DNA from: Gammaproteobacteria bacterium
Lineage (GTDB): Bacteria; Pseudomonadota; Gammaproteobacteria; Pseudomonadales; Pseudohongiellaceae
Length of the DNA stretch: 34,135 nucleotides
Reading direction: 5' to 3'
Assembly (NCBI GenBank): GCA_029245905.1
Contig: JAQWOJ010000021.1
Span: 1 to 34,135, forward strand
The notes beneath the pieces are model-generated. The model did no database searches. It was given only the letters and a program-made list of their open reading frames with translations, and was not told the DNA's origin. Shown here piece after piece: positions 15,294 through 23,789 of this stretch (the stretch's first letter is position 1; each line of letters starts with the position of its first letter). Both the position numbers and the translations under genes were made by a program.

Positions 15294-17531
15294 ATGTCGG
15301 CTCGTTGCGCAATTATTTTTATCACAAGTAGTCTGCTCTTAAGCTTTTGCTCTACGGAAGAGCCTATCTCTACTTCGGGCTATGCCATCAGCTCCCTGCC
15401 ACGAAGCGGGGTCGTTATAGAAACGCTGTCCACGAAACCCTGGTTAATAACCGGGGGTGACGTGTTGGTCCAGATTACAGTGGAACCAGGGATTGATTTC
15501 GATTCTCTTGAGGTAGAATTAAATGGAGAAGCCGTTGAAAGTTCATTCGTGGGCGTGAGTTCTCGTGAAAAACAAGCTTTGCTGAAGGGGCTTTTACTGG
15601 GCGACAACTTACTTTCAGTTTCGGAGAGTGGGCGCGGCCAATTGGAATCTCTGCAATTGACAAACTATCCGATTAGCGGCCCTATTATTTCCGGAACGCA
15701 TGAGGAGCCCTTTTATTGTCAATCCAATCAATTTGAGCTTGTAAACGGCGATTTCTTGGGAGAGCCTAGAGATCTTAATTGTACGATCGATACTAGGGTC
15801 GATTATGTTTATTGGTCTGATTTAGAGGAAAGATATAAGGAATGGACCTCTGAATTTGAAACAATTCCGCCGGTAGACTTAGGTTACATCGCTAGCCATG
15901 AAGGGGAAACTGTTCCCTTTGTTGTTCGAATTGAAACAGGCACGGTAAACCGGGCGATATATGAAATTGCAATGCTCCATGAAAATGTAAGTGAGGTTTT
16001 GAGCCCCTGGAATATTAGTCAGCATTGGAATGGCAAACTTATTTACACCCATGGTGGAGGTTGCCGCAGTGGCTGGTATCAGCAAGGTGACAGAACGGGC
16101 GGAGTTATGCATCGCGGATTCTTCGAGCAGGGGTATGCGATAGTTTCATCTTCCTTGAATGTTTTTGGTCAAAACTGTAATGATTTACTGGCATCTGAAA
16201 CCCACATTATGGTTAAAGAGCGTTTTATAGAGGCCTATGGCCCACCAGTATACACACTAGCGACTGGCTCTTCGGGTGGATCCTATCAGTCTCACCAAAC
16301 CGCCGATAACTATCCTGGAATCTTTGATGGAATAATTGTTGGCGCGAGTTTTCCTGATGTGACATCGGCCACTATTTTTACTGTGGCTGATGCGCGCCTG
16401 CTCAATTATTATTTTACTGAAATCAATCCTGAGAATTTTACAATTGAGCAACAAACGGCCATTTCCGGTTTTGGAGTCTGGGATTCAATTCCAAATTTAG
16501 CCAGAGGCGCGGCGCGATTAGATCCGATTTTTTCCGTGGGCTCTTCACTGGAAGAACAAGGTGGAGAATTGAGCATACCTAATTTAGAACCCCTGCAATA
16601 TACTGAGTCTGATTCTCTTGGTCCTAGAGCGACGGTCTATGATCATACAGTGAATGTTTATGGCAGAGCGGCGGACTCGATGGCCGCATTGCGACCTTTG
16701 GACAATGTGGGGGTCCAATATGGTCTTGCCGCGTTGAATGAAAGGATTATTTCGCCCCAACAATTTATAGACCTGAACAGAGATATTGGAGGTTTCGATC
16801 GCGATATGAGCCATGTATCTGAGCGGCATCGAGGCGATATAAGAGCTACAAAGCGAGCTTTAGAATCTGGAAGAATTCTTAGCGGGCGCGGAGGCCTAGC
16901 AGAAACGCCGATAATTGATTACCGAAGGTATCTTGATCATGAAGAAGGCGGGAACATTCATATGATTGTTCATCAATTTTCAACGCGAGAAAGATTAGTC
17001 TCTGCAAACGGGCACGCAGAGAATCATGTTATGCAAATTGGAGGTAATTGGGGCTTTGAAGCGGAAGCGGAAAAATTCGGTGAACTTTTCAAAGAGATGG
17101 ATCTGTGGATAACGAACATTAATGGCGACACAAGAGACCTTGAGTTAGCGAGAAAGGTTGTCGAAAACCGCCCCGAATCTCTGAGTGATGCTTGCTGGAA
17201 TTATAAGGGTGAAACGCCAGTTAAGATCGTCGAGTTACAAACTTTTAGCGGTAGTAGTCCATGCAACAATCTATACCCAACTTATCTTACACCAAGGCAT
17301 GTTGCTGGGGCCCCAATAGAGAATAATATAGTTCGCTGCAGTCTCCGCCCAATAAGTCCGGCCGACTATGGAGTTGGCTTTACTCAGGATCAGTACAAAG
17401 AGTTAGATAATATTTTTTCAAAAGGGGTTTGTGATTGGTCAAAAGGTGATGATACCAAAGCCACCCTTCAAGGAACTTGGATCTCTTTCGGGCCCTCACC
17501 AGTCAACAGGCTTTACGATAAGGAGAATTGA
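15294..17531 (+). CDS. Secreted DUF6351 family alpha/beta hydrolase
   Basis: The 745-residue protein starts with a hydrophobic signal (MSARCAIIFITSSLLLSFC; a poor lipobox match at Cys19). An N-terminal beta-sandwich-like region (ITGGDVLVQITVEPG, VELNGEAVESSF) precedes the hydrolase-like part. Family-typical segments are VRIETGTVNRAIYEIAML, WNGKLIYTHGGGCRSGWYQQG and LATGSSGGSYQSHQTADNYPG. The latter is a nucleophile elbow with Ser327 as candidate. DUF6351 proteins are predicted esterases or tannase-like hydrolases, with no firmly established substrate. ATG 15294 is preferred, with GGGAAT upstream; a GTG at 15222 would add 24 residues ahead of the signal. Several cysteines in the C-terminal half suggest disulfides. 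It is transcribed alone from a ~220-bp upstream region divergent from the YkgJ gene. Confidence 0.85.
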   Translation: MSARCAIIFITSSLLLSFCSTEEPISTSGYAISSLPRSGVVIETLSTKPWLITGGDVLVQITVEPGIDFDSLEVELNGEAVESSFVGVSSREKQALLKGLLLGDNLLSVSESGRGQLESLQLTNYPISGPIISGTHEEPFYCQSNQFELVNGDFLGEPRDLNCTIDTRVDYVYWSDLEERYKEWTSEFETIPPVDLGYIASHEGETVPFVVRIETGTVNRAIYEIAMLHENVSEVLSPWNISQHWNGKLIYTHGGGCRSGWYQQGDRTGGVMHRGFFEQGYAIVSSSLNVFGQNCNDLLASETHIMVKERFIEAYGPPVYTLATGSSGGSYQSHQTADNYPGIFDGIIVGASFPDVTSATIFTVADARLLNYYFTEINPENFTIEQQTAISGFGVWDSIPNLARGAARLDPIFSVGSSLEEQGGELSIPNLEPLQYTESDSLGPRATVYDHTVNVYGRAADSMAALRPLDNVGVQYGLAALNERIISPQQFIDLNRDIGGFDRDMSHVSERHRGDIRATKRALESGRILSGRGGLAETPIIDYRRYLDHEEGGNIHMIVHQFSTRERLVSANGHAENHVMQIGGNWGFEAEAEKFGELFKEMDLWITNINGDTRDLELARKVVENRPESLSDACWNYKGETPVKIVELQTFSGSSPCNNLYPTYLTPRHVAGAPIENNIVRCSLRPISPADYGVGFTQDQYKELDNIFSKGVCDWSKGDDTKATLQGTWISFGPSPVNRLYDKEN

Positions 17532-17914
17532 CCTTACGAGCAGATTCCTTTTGCGGTAAAAACAGGTCTCCATGGATAGGAATACTTTCTTTATAATAGT
17601 TTCCAATGTAACGTGTGAAAGCCTGTAACAGAGTTTTAGTTGAAAAGCCTTGCAGTTGACGACAAAAAAGGCTTTCAGGAATTTTTGGGAAAATATACTG
17701 GATGTGCATTTGGCCAGTGCGACGATAAAGTGGAGTAGGGATTGAATTAGTTTAGGAGTATTTTTGATCGGTAATTCAATCATTGAGGCGAGAGAGATAT
17801 TCTTGTTGGAGGTGGCAGTAAAGTTCTTACAAATGCGAAATTTTGATAGATGGGTCGCCAGAAATTTTTTCGATTAGATGCTTGGAGACGCAAAAAATTG
17901 TTGAGGAGTTCGAT
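17532..17914 (+). other. Intergenic region with a short inverted repeat
   Basis: This 383-bp stretch between the DUF6351 gene and the next plus-strand gene holds no credible coding sequence. TGAAAGCCT (17616-17624) is the exact reverse complement of AGGCTTTCA (17669-17677), and a near copy, TGAAAAGCCT, lies at 17641-17650. These could form alternative hairpins but lack a T-run. Minus-strand open frames here (within 17503-17783) have no recognisable protein content. Confidence 0.4.
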
Positions 17915-18916
17915 ATGCGAGAAATTCAAAGTTGGGTTTTAGTTTTTACGTTCTTTTCTAGTGGGGCGGGTTTGGCACAAAACTATGAGCCGCCGCGCAC
18001 CGCTTCGGGGAAGCCGGATTTGCAGGGCTACTGGACTAATGCATCAATAACTACGATGCAGAGAGCTACAGATTTCTCGGATCTAGGCCTTACAATCCCT
18101 GATGATCAAGTAGCGCGTTTCACTGCAAGCAATCATCAAAACGTACGGCAAGCAACGGACGATAACCAGGTCCAGGGTCAGTTGCCTGATGGCTCAGATT
18201 TGGGTAGAGGTCGGGGCTATAATGCATTTTGGGTAGATCCTGGTACGCAGTTTGGAAATGTGCGAGGAGAATATAGAACTTCTTGGATAACGTTTCCTGA
18301 GAGTGGAAGAATTCCTTATTCTGATAAGGGCAATGAGGAGCGTCGTGCTGCCTATCAACAATTTTCAGGTTATGCAGGCCCAGAGGGTGCGCCTTTGGCG
18401 GAGCGTTGTTTAATTGGTTTTGGTAGCACTTCAGGGCCGCCAATGAACAGTGTTCTTTATAACAATATGTATCAGATCGTGCAAACTGATGAATACGTTA
18501 TGATTCTAGTTGAAATGGTGCATGACGCACGAATCATTCCGATTGATGGAGAGCATCGCCCAGAGGAAATTGACCAGTGGATGGGGGATTCTATTGGTTT
18601 TTGGGATGGGGATACTTTGGTGGTGGAAACAGTGAATCTCCACCCGCAGCAGAAAGCCCGTATGATGGCCTCGCTATCGGACCAAGGTAAAATTATCGAA
18701 AGATTTACTCGTTATTCGGATGAGCAAATCCTGTATGAATTCGAGGTAAATGATCCTGTCTTTTATACAGAGAACTGGGGTGGTGAAATTTCTTTCAATA
18801 CCACAGATACTAAGCTATACGAATATGCGTGCCATGAGGGGAATTACGCGCTTGAAGGTACCCTCGGCGGTTTTAGGCGTCAAGAATTGGATGCTCTTTC
18901 TGGCAGTGACGATTGA
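17915..18916 (+). CDS. Exported PRTxSGKPD/WMGxSxGxW family protein, unknown function
   Basis: The 333-residue product has a Sec signal ending near GLA-QNYEPP. It shares with the lipoprotein at 9246-10154 the motifs PRTASGKPDLQGYW (27-40), GRIPYSDKGNEERR (131-144) and DQWMGDSIGFWDGDTLVVE (220-238), in the same order. The C-terminal part also aligns by eye (RYSDEQILYEFEVNDPVFYTENW against NVIEYEATIEDPQTFTRPW). It is the second family member in the window, but Sec-exported rather than lipid-anchored. ATG 17915 is chosen for the strong GAGGAG six bases upstream; an open frame extends 72 bp further but lacks such a site. It is followed by a terminator and is probably a single-gene unit. The function is unknown. 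Confidence 0.85.
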   Translation: MREIQSWVLVFTFFSSGAGLAQNYEPPRTASGKPDLQGYWTNASITTMQRATDFSDLGLTIPDDQVARFTASNHQNVRQATDDNQVQGQLPDGSDLGRGRGYNAFWVDPGTQFGNVRGEYRTSWITFPESGRIPYSDKGNEERRAAYQQFSGYAGPEGAPLAERCLIGFGSTSGPPMNSVLYNNMYQIVQTDEYVMILVEMVHDARIIPIDGEHRPEEIDQWMGDSIGFWDGDTLVVETVNLHPQQKARMMASLSDQGKIIERFTRYSDEQILYEFEVNDPVFYTENWGGEISFNTTDTKLYEYACHEGNYALEGTLGGFRRQELDALSGSDD

Positions 18917-18969
18917 TTAAAAAATTTTGAGAGAGATCATGCTCAATTGTTAATGCTAAAATTTGTGCG

Positions 18970-18996
18970 CGACTCTTGTTTGGAGAGTCGGATTTT
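18970..18996 (+). terminator. Intrinsic terminator after the exported family protein
   Basis: Seven-bp arms CGACTCT (18970-18976) and AGAGTCG (18984-18990) surround a 7-base loop, followed by GATTTTC. It lies 54 bp after the plus-strand stop, between two convergent genes, and ends the plus-strand transcript. Confidence 0.65.
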
Positions 18997-19010
18997 CTAT
19001 AACTTAGCGA

Positions 19011-19808
19011 TCAGTGGGTCAGGGAATAAATAAGATAATTTATCCCGAGCCTATATGCAGAATTTGCATACTCTGTAGGATACCACTGATCGTATGTGTG
19101 CTCCCACCCATCGCCCATATCTGAGTTCCAGTTGACTAGAACCATTACCCTTCCATTGTCATCTAAGATGGCGTGATTGCTAGCGTTATTCATACCTGCT
19201 TGGCCAAATCCCTGCCTGCCACCGCGTCCAGGAATCATCTGCGCTCCCTCTATGTCATAAAAAGTATGAAATATCTCATGATCTGGATTTAGTTCTATTA
19301 ATTCTCGATCCGGGAAAATTCTTGAGAAATCTGTATAGAAAGCATCCCACTGACGTTCTCCCCAAAAATCATCAATGAGAAGAAATCCTCCTCGCAAGAG
19401 ATATTCCCTGAGGTTATCCAGTTCTGCAGTAGATAAAGAAAGCCCGCCATTTCTGCCCATTTCTAACGCATACAAAAAGGGGTAATCAAATATTTCGTCA
19501 GAATCAAACCTTAACACGATGGGTTGGCTCATAACCCTAACGTTTGTCAGCCTGGCTACACCCCTCAAAAAATTTTCGTCAGCGGCCGGAAAATCTGTGG
19601 CCCAAGGCCCGCCATACCAGCCTCCATCGTAGTAGCTATCGTATTGCACTCTTGCGAAAGCGAACTCACCCCCAACATCATATAGGTCGTTATCGCTTTC
19701 TTGGCCGGTTGCGACCTGGAGCAAACACATTGGGTATGCAATGAAGACGCAGCCTATTTTTCCTATTTTTTGAAGCTGAATATTTAAGTTGACCAGAATC
19801 ATAGGCAT
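19011..19808 (-). CDS. DUF4159 domain exported protein
   Basis: The 265-residue protein has an N-terminal signal-like segment ending near VATGQ (residue 36). The DUF4159 domain spans the rest: GEFAFARVQYDS (48-59), WATDFPAADENFLRGVARLT, a DYPFLYALEMGRNGGLSLS segment, and YLLRGGFLLIDDFWGERQW with DDFWG at 146-150. It closes with NPDHEIFHTFYDI and the C-terminal YRLGINYLIYSLTH. This domain has a class I glutamine amidotransferase-like/ThuA-like fold and is often found near MoxR ATPases and membrane proteins, which are absent here. The start is uncertain: ATG 19808 is used, another ATG lies six bases later, and neither has a clear ribosome-binding site. It diverges from a TonB-tailed gene across 70 bp. 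Confidence 0.87.
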   Translation of the reverse strand: MPMILVNLNIQLQKIGKIGCVFIAYPMCLLQVATGQESDNDLYDVGGEFAFARVQYDSYYDGGWYGGPWATDFPAADENFLRGVARLTNVRVMSQPIVLRFDSDEIFDYPFLYALEMGRNGGLSLSTAELDNLREYLLRGGFLLIDDFWGERQWDAFYTDFSRIFPDRELIELNPDHEIFHTFYDIEGAQMIPGRGGRQGFGQAGMNNASNHAILDDNGRVMVLVNWNSDMGDGWEHTYDQWYPTEYANSAYRLGINYLIYSLTH

Positions 19809-19878
19809 AGTTTGTATCGACAAGTTGCGGAGATCAAGTTATTGTCGTTCTTGTACCCCAAAATTTGGGCTATATGTT

Positions 19879-21297
19879 ATGAATAGTAAAATCTCCATCT
19901 CTACAATCTTAAAGATTTCTTTTGCGCTAATGCTTCCGAGTATGGCTATGACGCAGAGCAGCATTGAGCCTGTTGGAATCTCCAGACAGATAGATTTAGA
20001 ACGGTATCAATTCCAGTTAGAAGAGTTTGCCTCGCAATTTGGTCCAATGGATAACTCTTTGCTGGAACCCTTGTCGGGCATGTTGAACATTCTGTTGGAA
20101 AAAGGTGAATTTGAGCAAGTAGCTGAGATTCAGAACCGTCAGATGTCCATTATGCGAGCGAATTTGGGATTTGAGAATCCTGACTTGATACCTTTGTTGC
20201 GGGGTATGATTCAAGTAAAACAGGTCTTGGGTGATTGGGAATCAATAAGCTCGCACCTCGAGCATATACGATTCTTAATAGGGGCGAATTATGGCCCTAA
20301 TTCGGAAGAGTTATTGTTAGCTATAGATAATCAGGCAGAATGGTTGCTCGCTAGATTCTATTTAGGTGAAGAGCGAAAACAGTCTGATAATTTTTTAAAT
20401 GCAAGAAGTTTATACAGAGATATGCATCAGCTAGCTGAAGAGGTTTTTGGTGAGGACAGTCCCAGTCTTTACCCTTGGCTTTATAAGCGAGCATATAATT
20501 TAGCCTTAATGGTTCAGTTGTTAAATACGAAAGATGGTTTTGCATATGAATTCCTTAATGATGTAGTGAGAGCAGACGGAACTTTCAGATTGCAACTGGG
20601 AACCCGTCCTGCAAGCGTTAGAGGAAACTCTCTGGGAGTTTGGAATTTACGTAATCGCGATTTTGTCCTTGGTGAGGGTTATTTGAGACAGGCGCAAGGC
20701 TTTATAAATGATATTCGAGAAATTGCTGAAGCGGACGGAGATGAAGAAGCCCAAGCTATCGCTCATATTTATAGAGGTGATTATAACGTATTAATGGGCC
20801 GAAATTCTGGCAGGCGTCAATATAATGAGGCTCGAGAGAGGCTGTTGGAGGTTGGTATCTCTTCGACTGATCTAGAAGAGTTTTTTAAAAAGCCCATGCC
20901 TCTTCCTATTCCTCAATTTTATCCTCGGTTTGACGATTTGCTTGCATATCAACGTTCGATTACAGCAGCTACAGATGATGTTCCAGGGGAGGTCATGCAC
21001 TTAGGTATATTTAGTGCTTGGCATGAGAATGCCAGTGCAGTTCTAAAACCAATAAGTTCTGATCCATTATTACAGATCGGTATGCCCCAGTATCTGGTCG
21101 ATTTGAGATTCACTGTTTCTTCAAGAGGCAGTGTTTCTTCTGTGGATATAATTAATTCTGTACCTGATGGTAAAAAAATTGCTAGAGAGGGTTTGAGGGC
21201 GGTGAGAGAGATTAAATTCAGGCCCGCGATTGAAGATGGAAAGGCGGTAAGAACTAAGGACTTGCAAATGCGCTATCTTTTTGCCCAGAGATTATAA
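19879..21297 (+). CDS. Helical-repeat protein with a TonB-like C-terminal domain
   Basis: The 472-residue protein has a Sec signal (MNSKISISTILKISFALMLP, cleavage near MAMTQ). A long helical region (about 35-385) follows, with alternating amphipathic helices resembling tetratricopeptide repeats (LLEKGEFEQVAEIQNRQMSI, SLYPWLYKRAYNLALMV, AIAHIYRGDYNVLMG). Residues ~402-470 look like a TonB C-terminal domain: LVDLRFTVSSRGSVSSVDII, REIKFRPAIEDGKAV. Such TonB-tailed proteins with no N-terminal anchor are common in marine gammaproteobacteria; they may be periplasmic scaffolds rather than energy transducers. ATG 19879 is preferred to an earlier frame opening. The next gene starts 22 bp after its stop and may be co-transcribed. 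Confidence 0.78.
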   Translation: MNSKISISTILKISFALMLPSMAMTQSSIEPVGISRQIDLERYQFQLEEFASQFGPMDNSLLEPLSGMLNILLEKGEFEQVAEIQNRQMSIMRANLGFENPDLIPLLRGMIQVKQVLGDWESISSHLEHIRFLIGANYGPNSEELLLAIDNQAEWLLARFYLGEERKQSDNFLNARSLYRDMHQLAEEVFGEDSPSLYPWLYKRAYNLALMVQLLNTKDGFAYEFLNDVVRADGTFRLQLGTRPASVRGNSLGVWNLRNRDFVLGEGYLRQAQGFINDIREIAEADGDEEAQAIAHIYRGDYNVLMGRNSGRRQYNEARERLLEVGISSTDLEEFFKKPMPLPIPQFYPRFDDLLAYQRSITAATDDVPGEVMHLGIFSAWHENASAVLKPISSDPLLQIGMPQYLVDLRFTVSSRGSVSSVDIINSVPDGKKIAREGLRAVREIKFRPAIEDGKAVRTKDLQMRYLFAQRL

Positions 21298-21319
21298 AAA
21301 TAACAGACGGGAGTTTTAC

Positions 21320-22321
21320 ATGCACATCATTCAGTATATGTTTATTTCGCTAGCGTTGATTTTTTCTTCACCAAGTTTTTTGGCTCAAGATAATCGCCCA
21401 ATGATGGAAACGAATCAGGATTTCCAACGAGCGATGCAAGAGCTGTCGAACTGGGGTAGATGGGGAGAAGATGATGAGTTGGGCCAAGCTAATTTTATTA
21501 CGGAGGAAAAGCGAATAGCAGCTGCGAGGCTTGTACGCGAGGGTGTTACCGTGTCTCTTGCTCACGATGTCGTGCAGGAAGATGCGGTTGATACATCTGC
21601 TTATTTGAACCGAGAAGTGGTAAGAGTTTCTCCAACAGGTGCGTCTGATAAGCTTGAGTACACTGGGAGTTATCACGGCACTATTCATAGTCACTTGGAT
21701 TCTCTTGATTGTCACATTATGTATGAGGGTAAAGGATACAATGGCCTAGGGTATGAAGAGGTTGAGGCGGCTGATGGTTGTCCCCGTGGGAGCATACATG
21801 CTCACCGCAATGGCGTAATCACGCGTGGTGTTTTATTCGATGCGACTCTCCTTCCAGGGAGGGCGACGCCCGAAGGGTGGCTTGAACCCGGAACACCGAT
21901 CACTTATGAAGATCTAGAAATTCTAGAAGAAATCCAAGATATTAGAGTTGAGCCTGGCGACGTCATCCTCCTTCATACCGGTCGTTGGATTCGAAGAGAA
22001 GCATTGGGCGCCTGGCCGATCTCTGATGGTGTTGCGGGCTATCATGCTAACGTGGCTTATTTCTTAAAGGATAGGGGAGTCGCAATGATAGGGCATGATA
22101 TGTTTAACGATGTTTCACCGAGCGGTGTCGGCAATATTTCTTTGCCACTTCATAGTTTGGCTTTGGTTTCACTTGGGGTTTCGATATTCGATAACCTAGA
22201 TTTTACGGAAGTCGCAGAGCTGGCAAAGCAGTTAGGGCGTTATGAGTTTCTATTTATGGCTTCCCCCCTTCGAATTCAGAAGGGCATGGGCTCTCCGTTA
22301 AATCCGATAGCGATGTTCTAA
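21320..22321 (+). CDS. Exported cyclase-family (kynurenine formamidase-like) metal hydrolase
   Basis: The 333-residue protein has a Sec signal ending at SFLAQDN. The cyclase family (PF04199) metal-binding segment is HGTIHSHLDSLDCH, with His119, His123, His125, Asp127 and His132 as candidate ligands. The family pattern continues with GVLFDATLLPG, ITYEDLEILEEIQ, VEPGDVILLHTGRW and VAMIGHDMFNDVSPSG. These enzymes hydrolyse cyclic or linear amides, lactones or formyl groups; the substrate here is unknown, and periplasmic export is unusual compared with cytoplasmic KynB. GGGAG lies upstream of ATG 21320. The gene follows the TonB-tailed gene by 22 bp and precedes an MFS transporter gene by 120 bp, so substrate uptake could be linked. 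Confidence 0.9.
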   Translation: MHIIQYMFISLALIFSSPSFLAQDNRPMMETNQDFQRAMQELSNWGRWGEDDELGQANFITEEKRIAAARLVREGVTVSLAHDVVQEDAVDTSAYLNREVVRVSPTGASDKLEYTGSYHGTIHSHLDSLDCHIMYEGKGYNGLGYEEVEAADGCPRGSIHAHRNGVITRGVLFDATLLPGRATPEGWLEPGTPITYEDLEILEEIQDIRVEPGDVILLHTGRWIRREALGAWPISDGVAGYHANVAYFLKDRGVAMIGHDMFNDVSPSGVGNISLPLHSLALVSLGVSIFDNLDFTEVAELAKQLGRYEFLFMASPLRIQKGMGSPLNPIAMF

Positions 22322-22441
22322 GAAAAAGGCTCGTCCTCTTATTCGGCTTCTTATGAAAGAAAGACTGATTGATTTGAGTATCAGGCTCCCCCATGCTTGA
22401 GGTTTTAATTTCTTATATGTTAATGAAAATCTCTCTTACGT

Positions 22442-23656
22442 ATGAAAAATGAAAACAAAATTTGGCGAAATTCGGAATTTAGGCTCTACCTAGGCTCTAC
22501 CGCCTTTTCCGGAATAGCGTTTGCTATGCAACAACTTCTTCTAAGTTGGACTCTAATTGGTATTTTGGAGATACCTGCGACACAAGTAGGCATTATCCAA
22601 GCAGCGGCGGGGATCCCTGGAATTTTTGTTATGTTGCTTGGCGGTGTGCGTGCCGACGAGAGAGATCCTCGAGCCTTGTTAATTCGAGTTTATTTATTCG
22701 CGCCGTTACTTCCTGTTTTTCTCATCACTTTAATAAATTTGCAGCAACTGAATATTTTCTCAGTCTTGATTTGGGCGCTTGGTATGAGTCTGTGTGTGTC
22801 TTACTCTGCTCCAGCCCAACAAGCAATCCTTAACAAGATAGCAAGCTCCTCTGTTCAAAAAGCTGTGTCGGCGGCAACGGCCATAGGTTTTATCGTACAA
22901 ATTTTTGGGTTGGCGCTCGCTGGCACTATTGATGAGTTTGGCTTGTTGCCCGCGCTAAGTTTTCAGGCAGTATGTATAGGCTTGGGTGCAATGACTATTC
23001 GACGTCTCAATCCTCAGCCGCCGACTAATGTAAGGAAAGAATCATCGTTCAAAAAATTGACGAGTGGATTTATAGCAATCTATGAAAAGCGGGAAATTAT
23101 GCAAACACTGTTGATTAACTTTATATCGAGTGTATTCAATGCTGGTGCTTTTATGATCGTGTTTCCGTTTATCGTTAAAGAGATTTATGACGGGAATGCC
23201 TTTGTTTTATCGTTTCTGATGATTATTTTCTATGCTGGCGCTACCACTTCGAATTTCCTTATGATTCGGATTATGCCTGTAGTTCGACCTGGAAGAATAT
23301 TTTTAATCATGCAGCTTTCTAGAATGCTCATTCTGGGAGTGATGTGGCTGCAGCCAGCTTTTTGGATTTTTTCTCTGGCCTGTGTAGGTTGGGGCCTTAA
23401 TATGGGTGTCACTATGACGCTTGCGAGAACTATTGTTCAAGAGTCAGCTACTGAAGAGCACAGGGCCCGGATAATGTCAGTCTATAGTCTCGGGTTGCTT
23501 GGAAGTGCTCCGATCGGGGCGCTAATATTGGGAGGAATCGTTGAAGCTTTTGGTACGCTTAGTGGCCTTGTTCCAGCAATATGTATTTCCTTAATTCTAT
23601 TTCTGTACGGGATTCTTTGGACTGGGGTCTATCATTATAGATCTCCTGATAAGTGA
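22442..23656 (+). CDS. Major facilitator superfamily transporter
   Basis: The 404-residue protein has about twelve hydrophobic segments. It has a charged loop with GGVRADERDPRALLIR after the second or third span, in place of the MFS loop 2-3 signature, and a long central polar loop (about residues 185-215) separating the halves. The family resemblance is to drug or small-molecule exporters of the MFS_3/enterobactin-exporter-like kind (STAFSGIAFAMQQLLLSWTL). The start at 22442 is supported by the frame, though no strong ribosome-binding site is seen. An 11-bp tandem duplication lies inside the first codons. The position after a cyclase-family hydrolase suggests transport of a related compound, but direction and substrate cannot be told. 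Confidence 0.88.
   Translation: MKNENKIWRNSEFRLYLGSTAFSGIAFAMQQLLLSWTLIGILEIPATQVGIIQAAAGIPGIFVMLLGGVRADERDPRALLIRVYLFAPLLPVFLITLINLQQLNIFSVLIWALGMSLCVSYSAPAQQAILNKIASSSVQKAVSAATAIGFIVQIFGLALAGTIDEFGLLPALSFQAVCIGLGAMTIRRLNPQPPTNVRKESSFKKLTSGFIAIYEKREIMQTLLINFISSVFNAGAFMIVFPFIVKEIYDGNAFVLSFLMIIFYAGATTSNFLMIRIMPVVRPGRIFLIMQLSRMLILGVMWLQPAFWIFSLACVGWGLNMGVTMTLARTIVQESATEEHRARIMSVYSLGLLGSAPIGALILGGIVEAFGTLSGLVPAICISLILFLYGILWTGVYHYRSPDK
22480..22501 (+). repeat. Exact 11-bp tandem repeat within the MFS gene
   Basis: TAGGCTCTACC occurs twice back to back (22480-22490 and 22491-22501), encoding part of FRLYLGST. Because 11 is not a multiple of three, a gain or loss of one copy would shift the frame near the N-terminus. 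Confidence 0.85.
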
Positions 23657-23789
23657 CCGTATGAGAAAAATTGCGCGAATTCTTTGTTGCATAGATGAAC
23701 AATTTGCAATAAGTAACAATTTAAAACTGGAATGATTACCTTAAATCGGCTTAGGATTGTTTCTTAACTTTAGATTGTGAGGAAAGAAA

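Noticed and set aside
17616..17677. Possible attenuator-like alternating hairpins (TGAAAGCCT and AGGCTTTCA)
   Set aside because: The repeats are short, lack a T-run and sit more than 200 bp from the next gene; reported only as part of the intergenic description.
17496..17783. Minus-strand open frames of 95 and 68 codons in the gap after the DUF6351 gene
   Set aside because: They show no family resemblance, no ribosome-binding site and an ordinary random composition; a transposase remnant was considered but no motif supports it.
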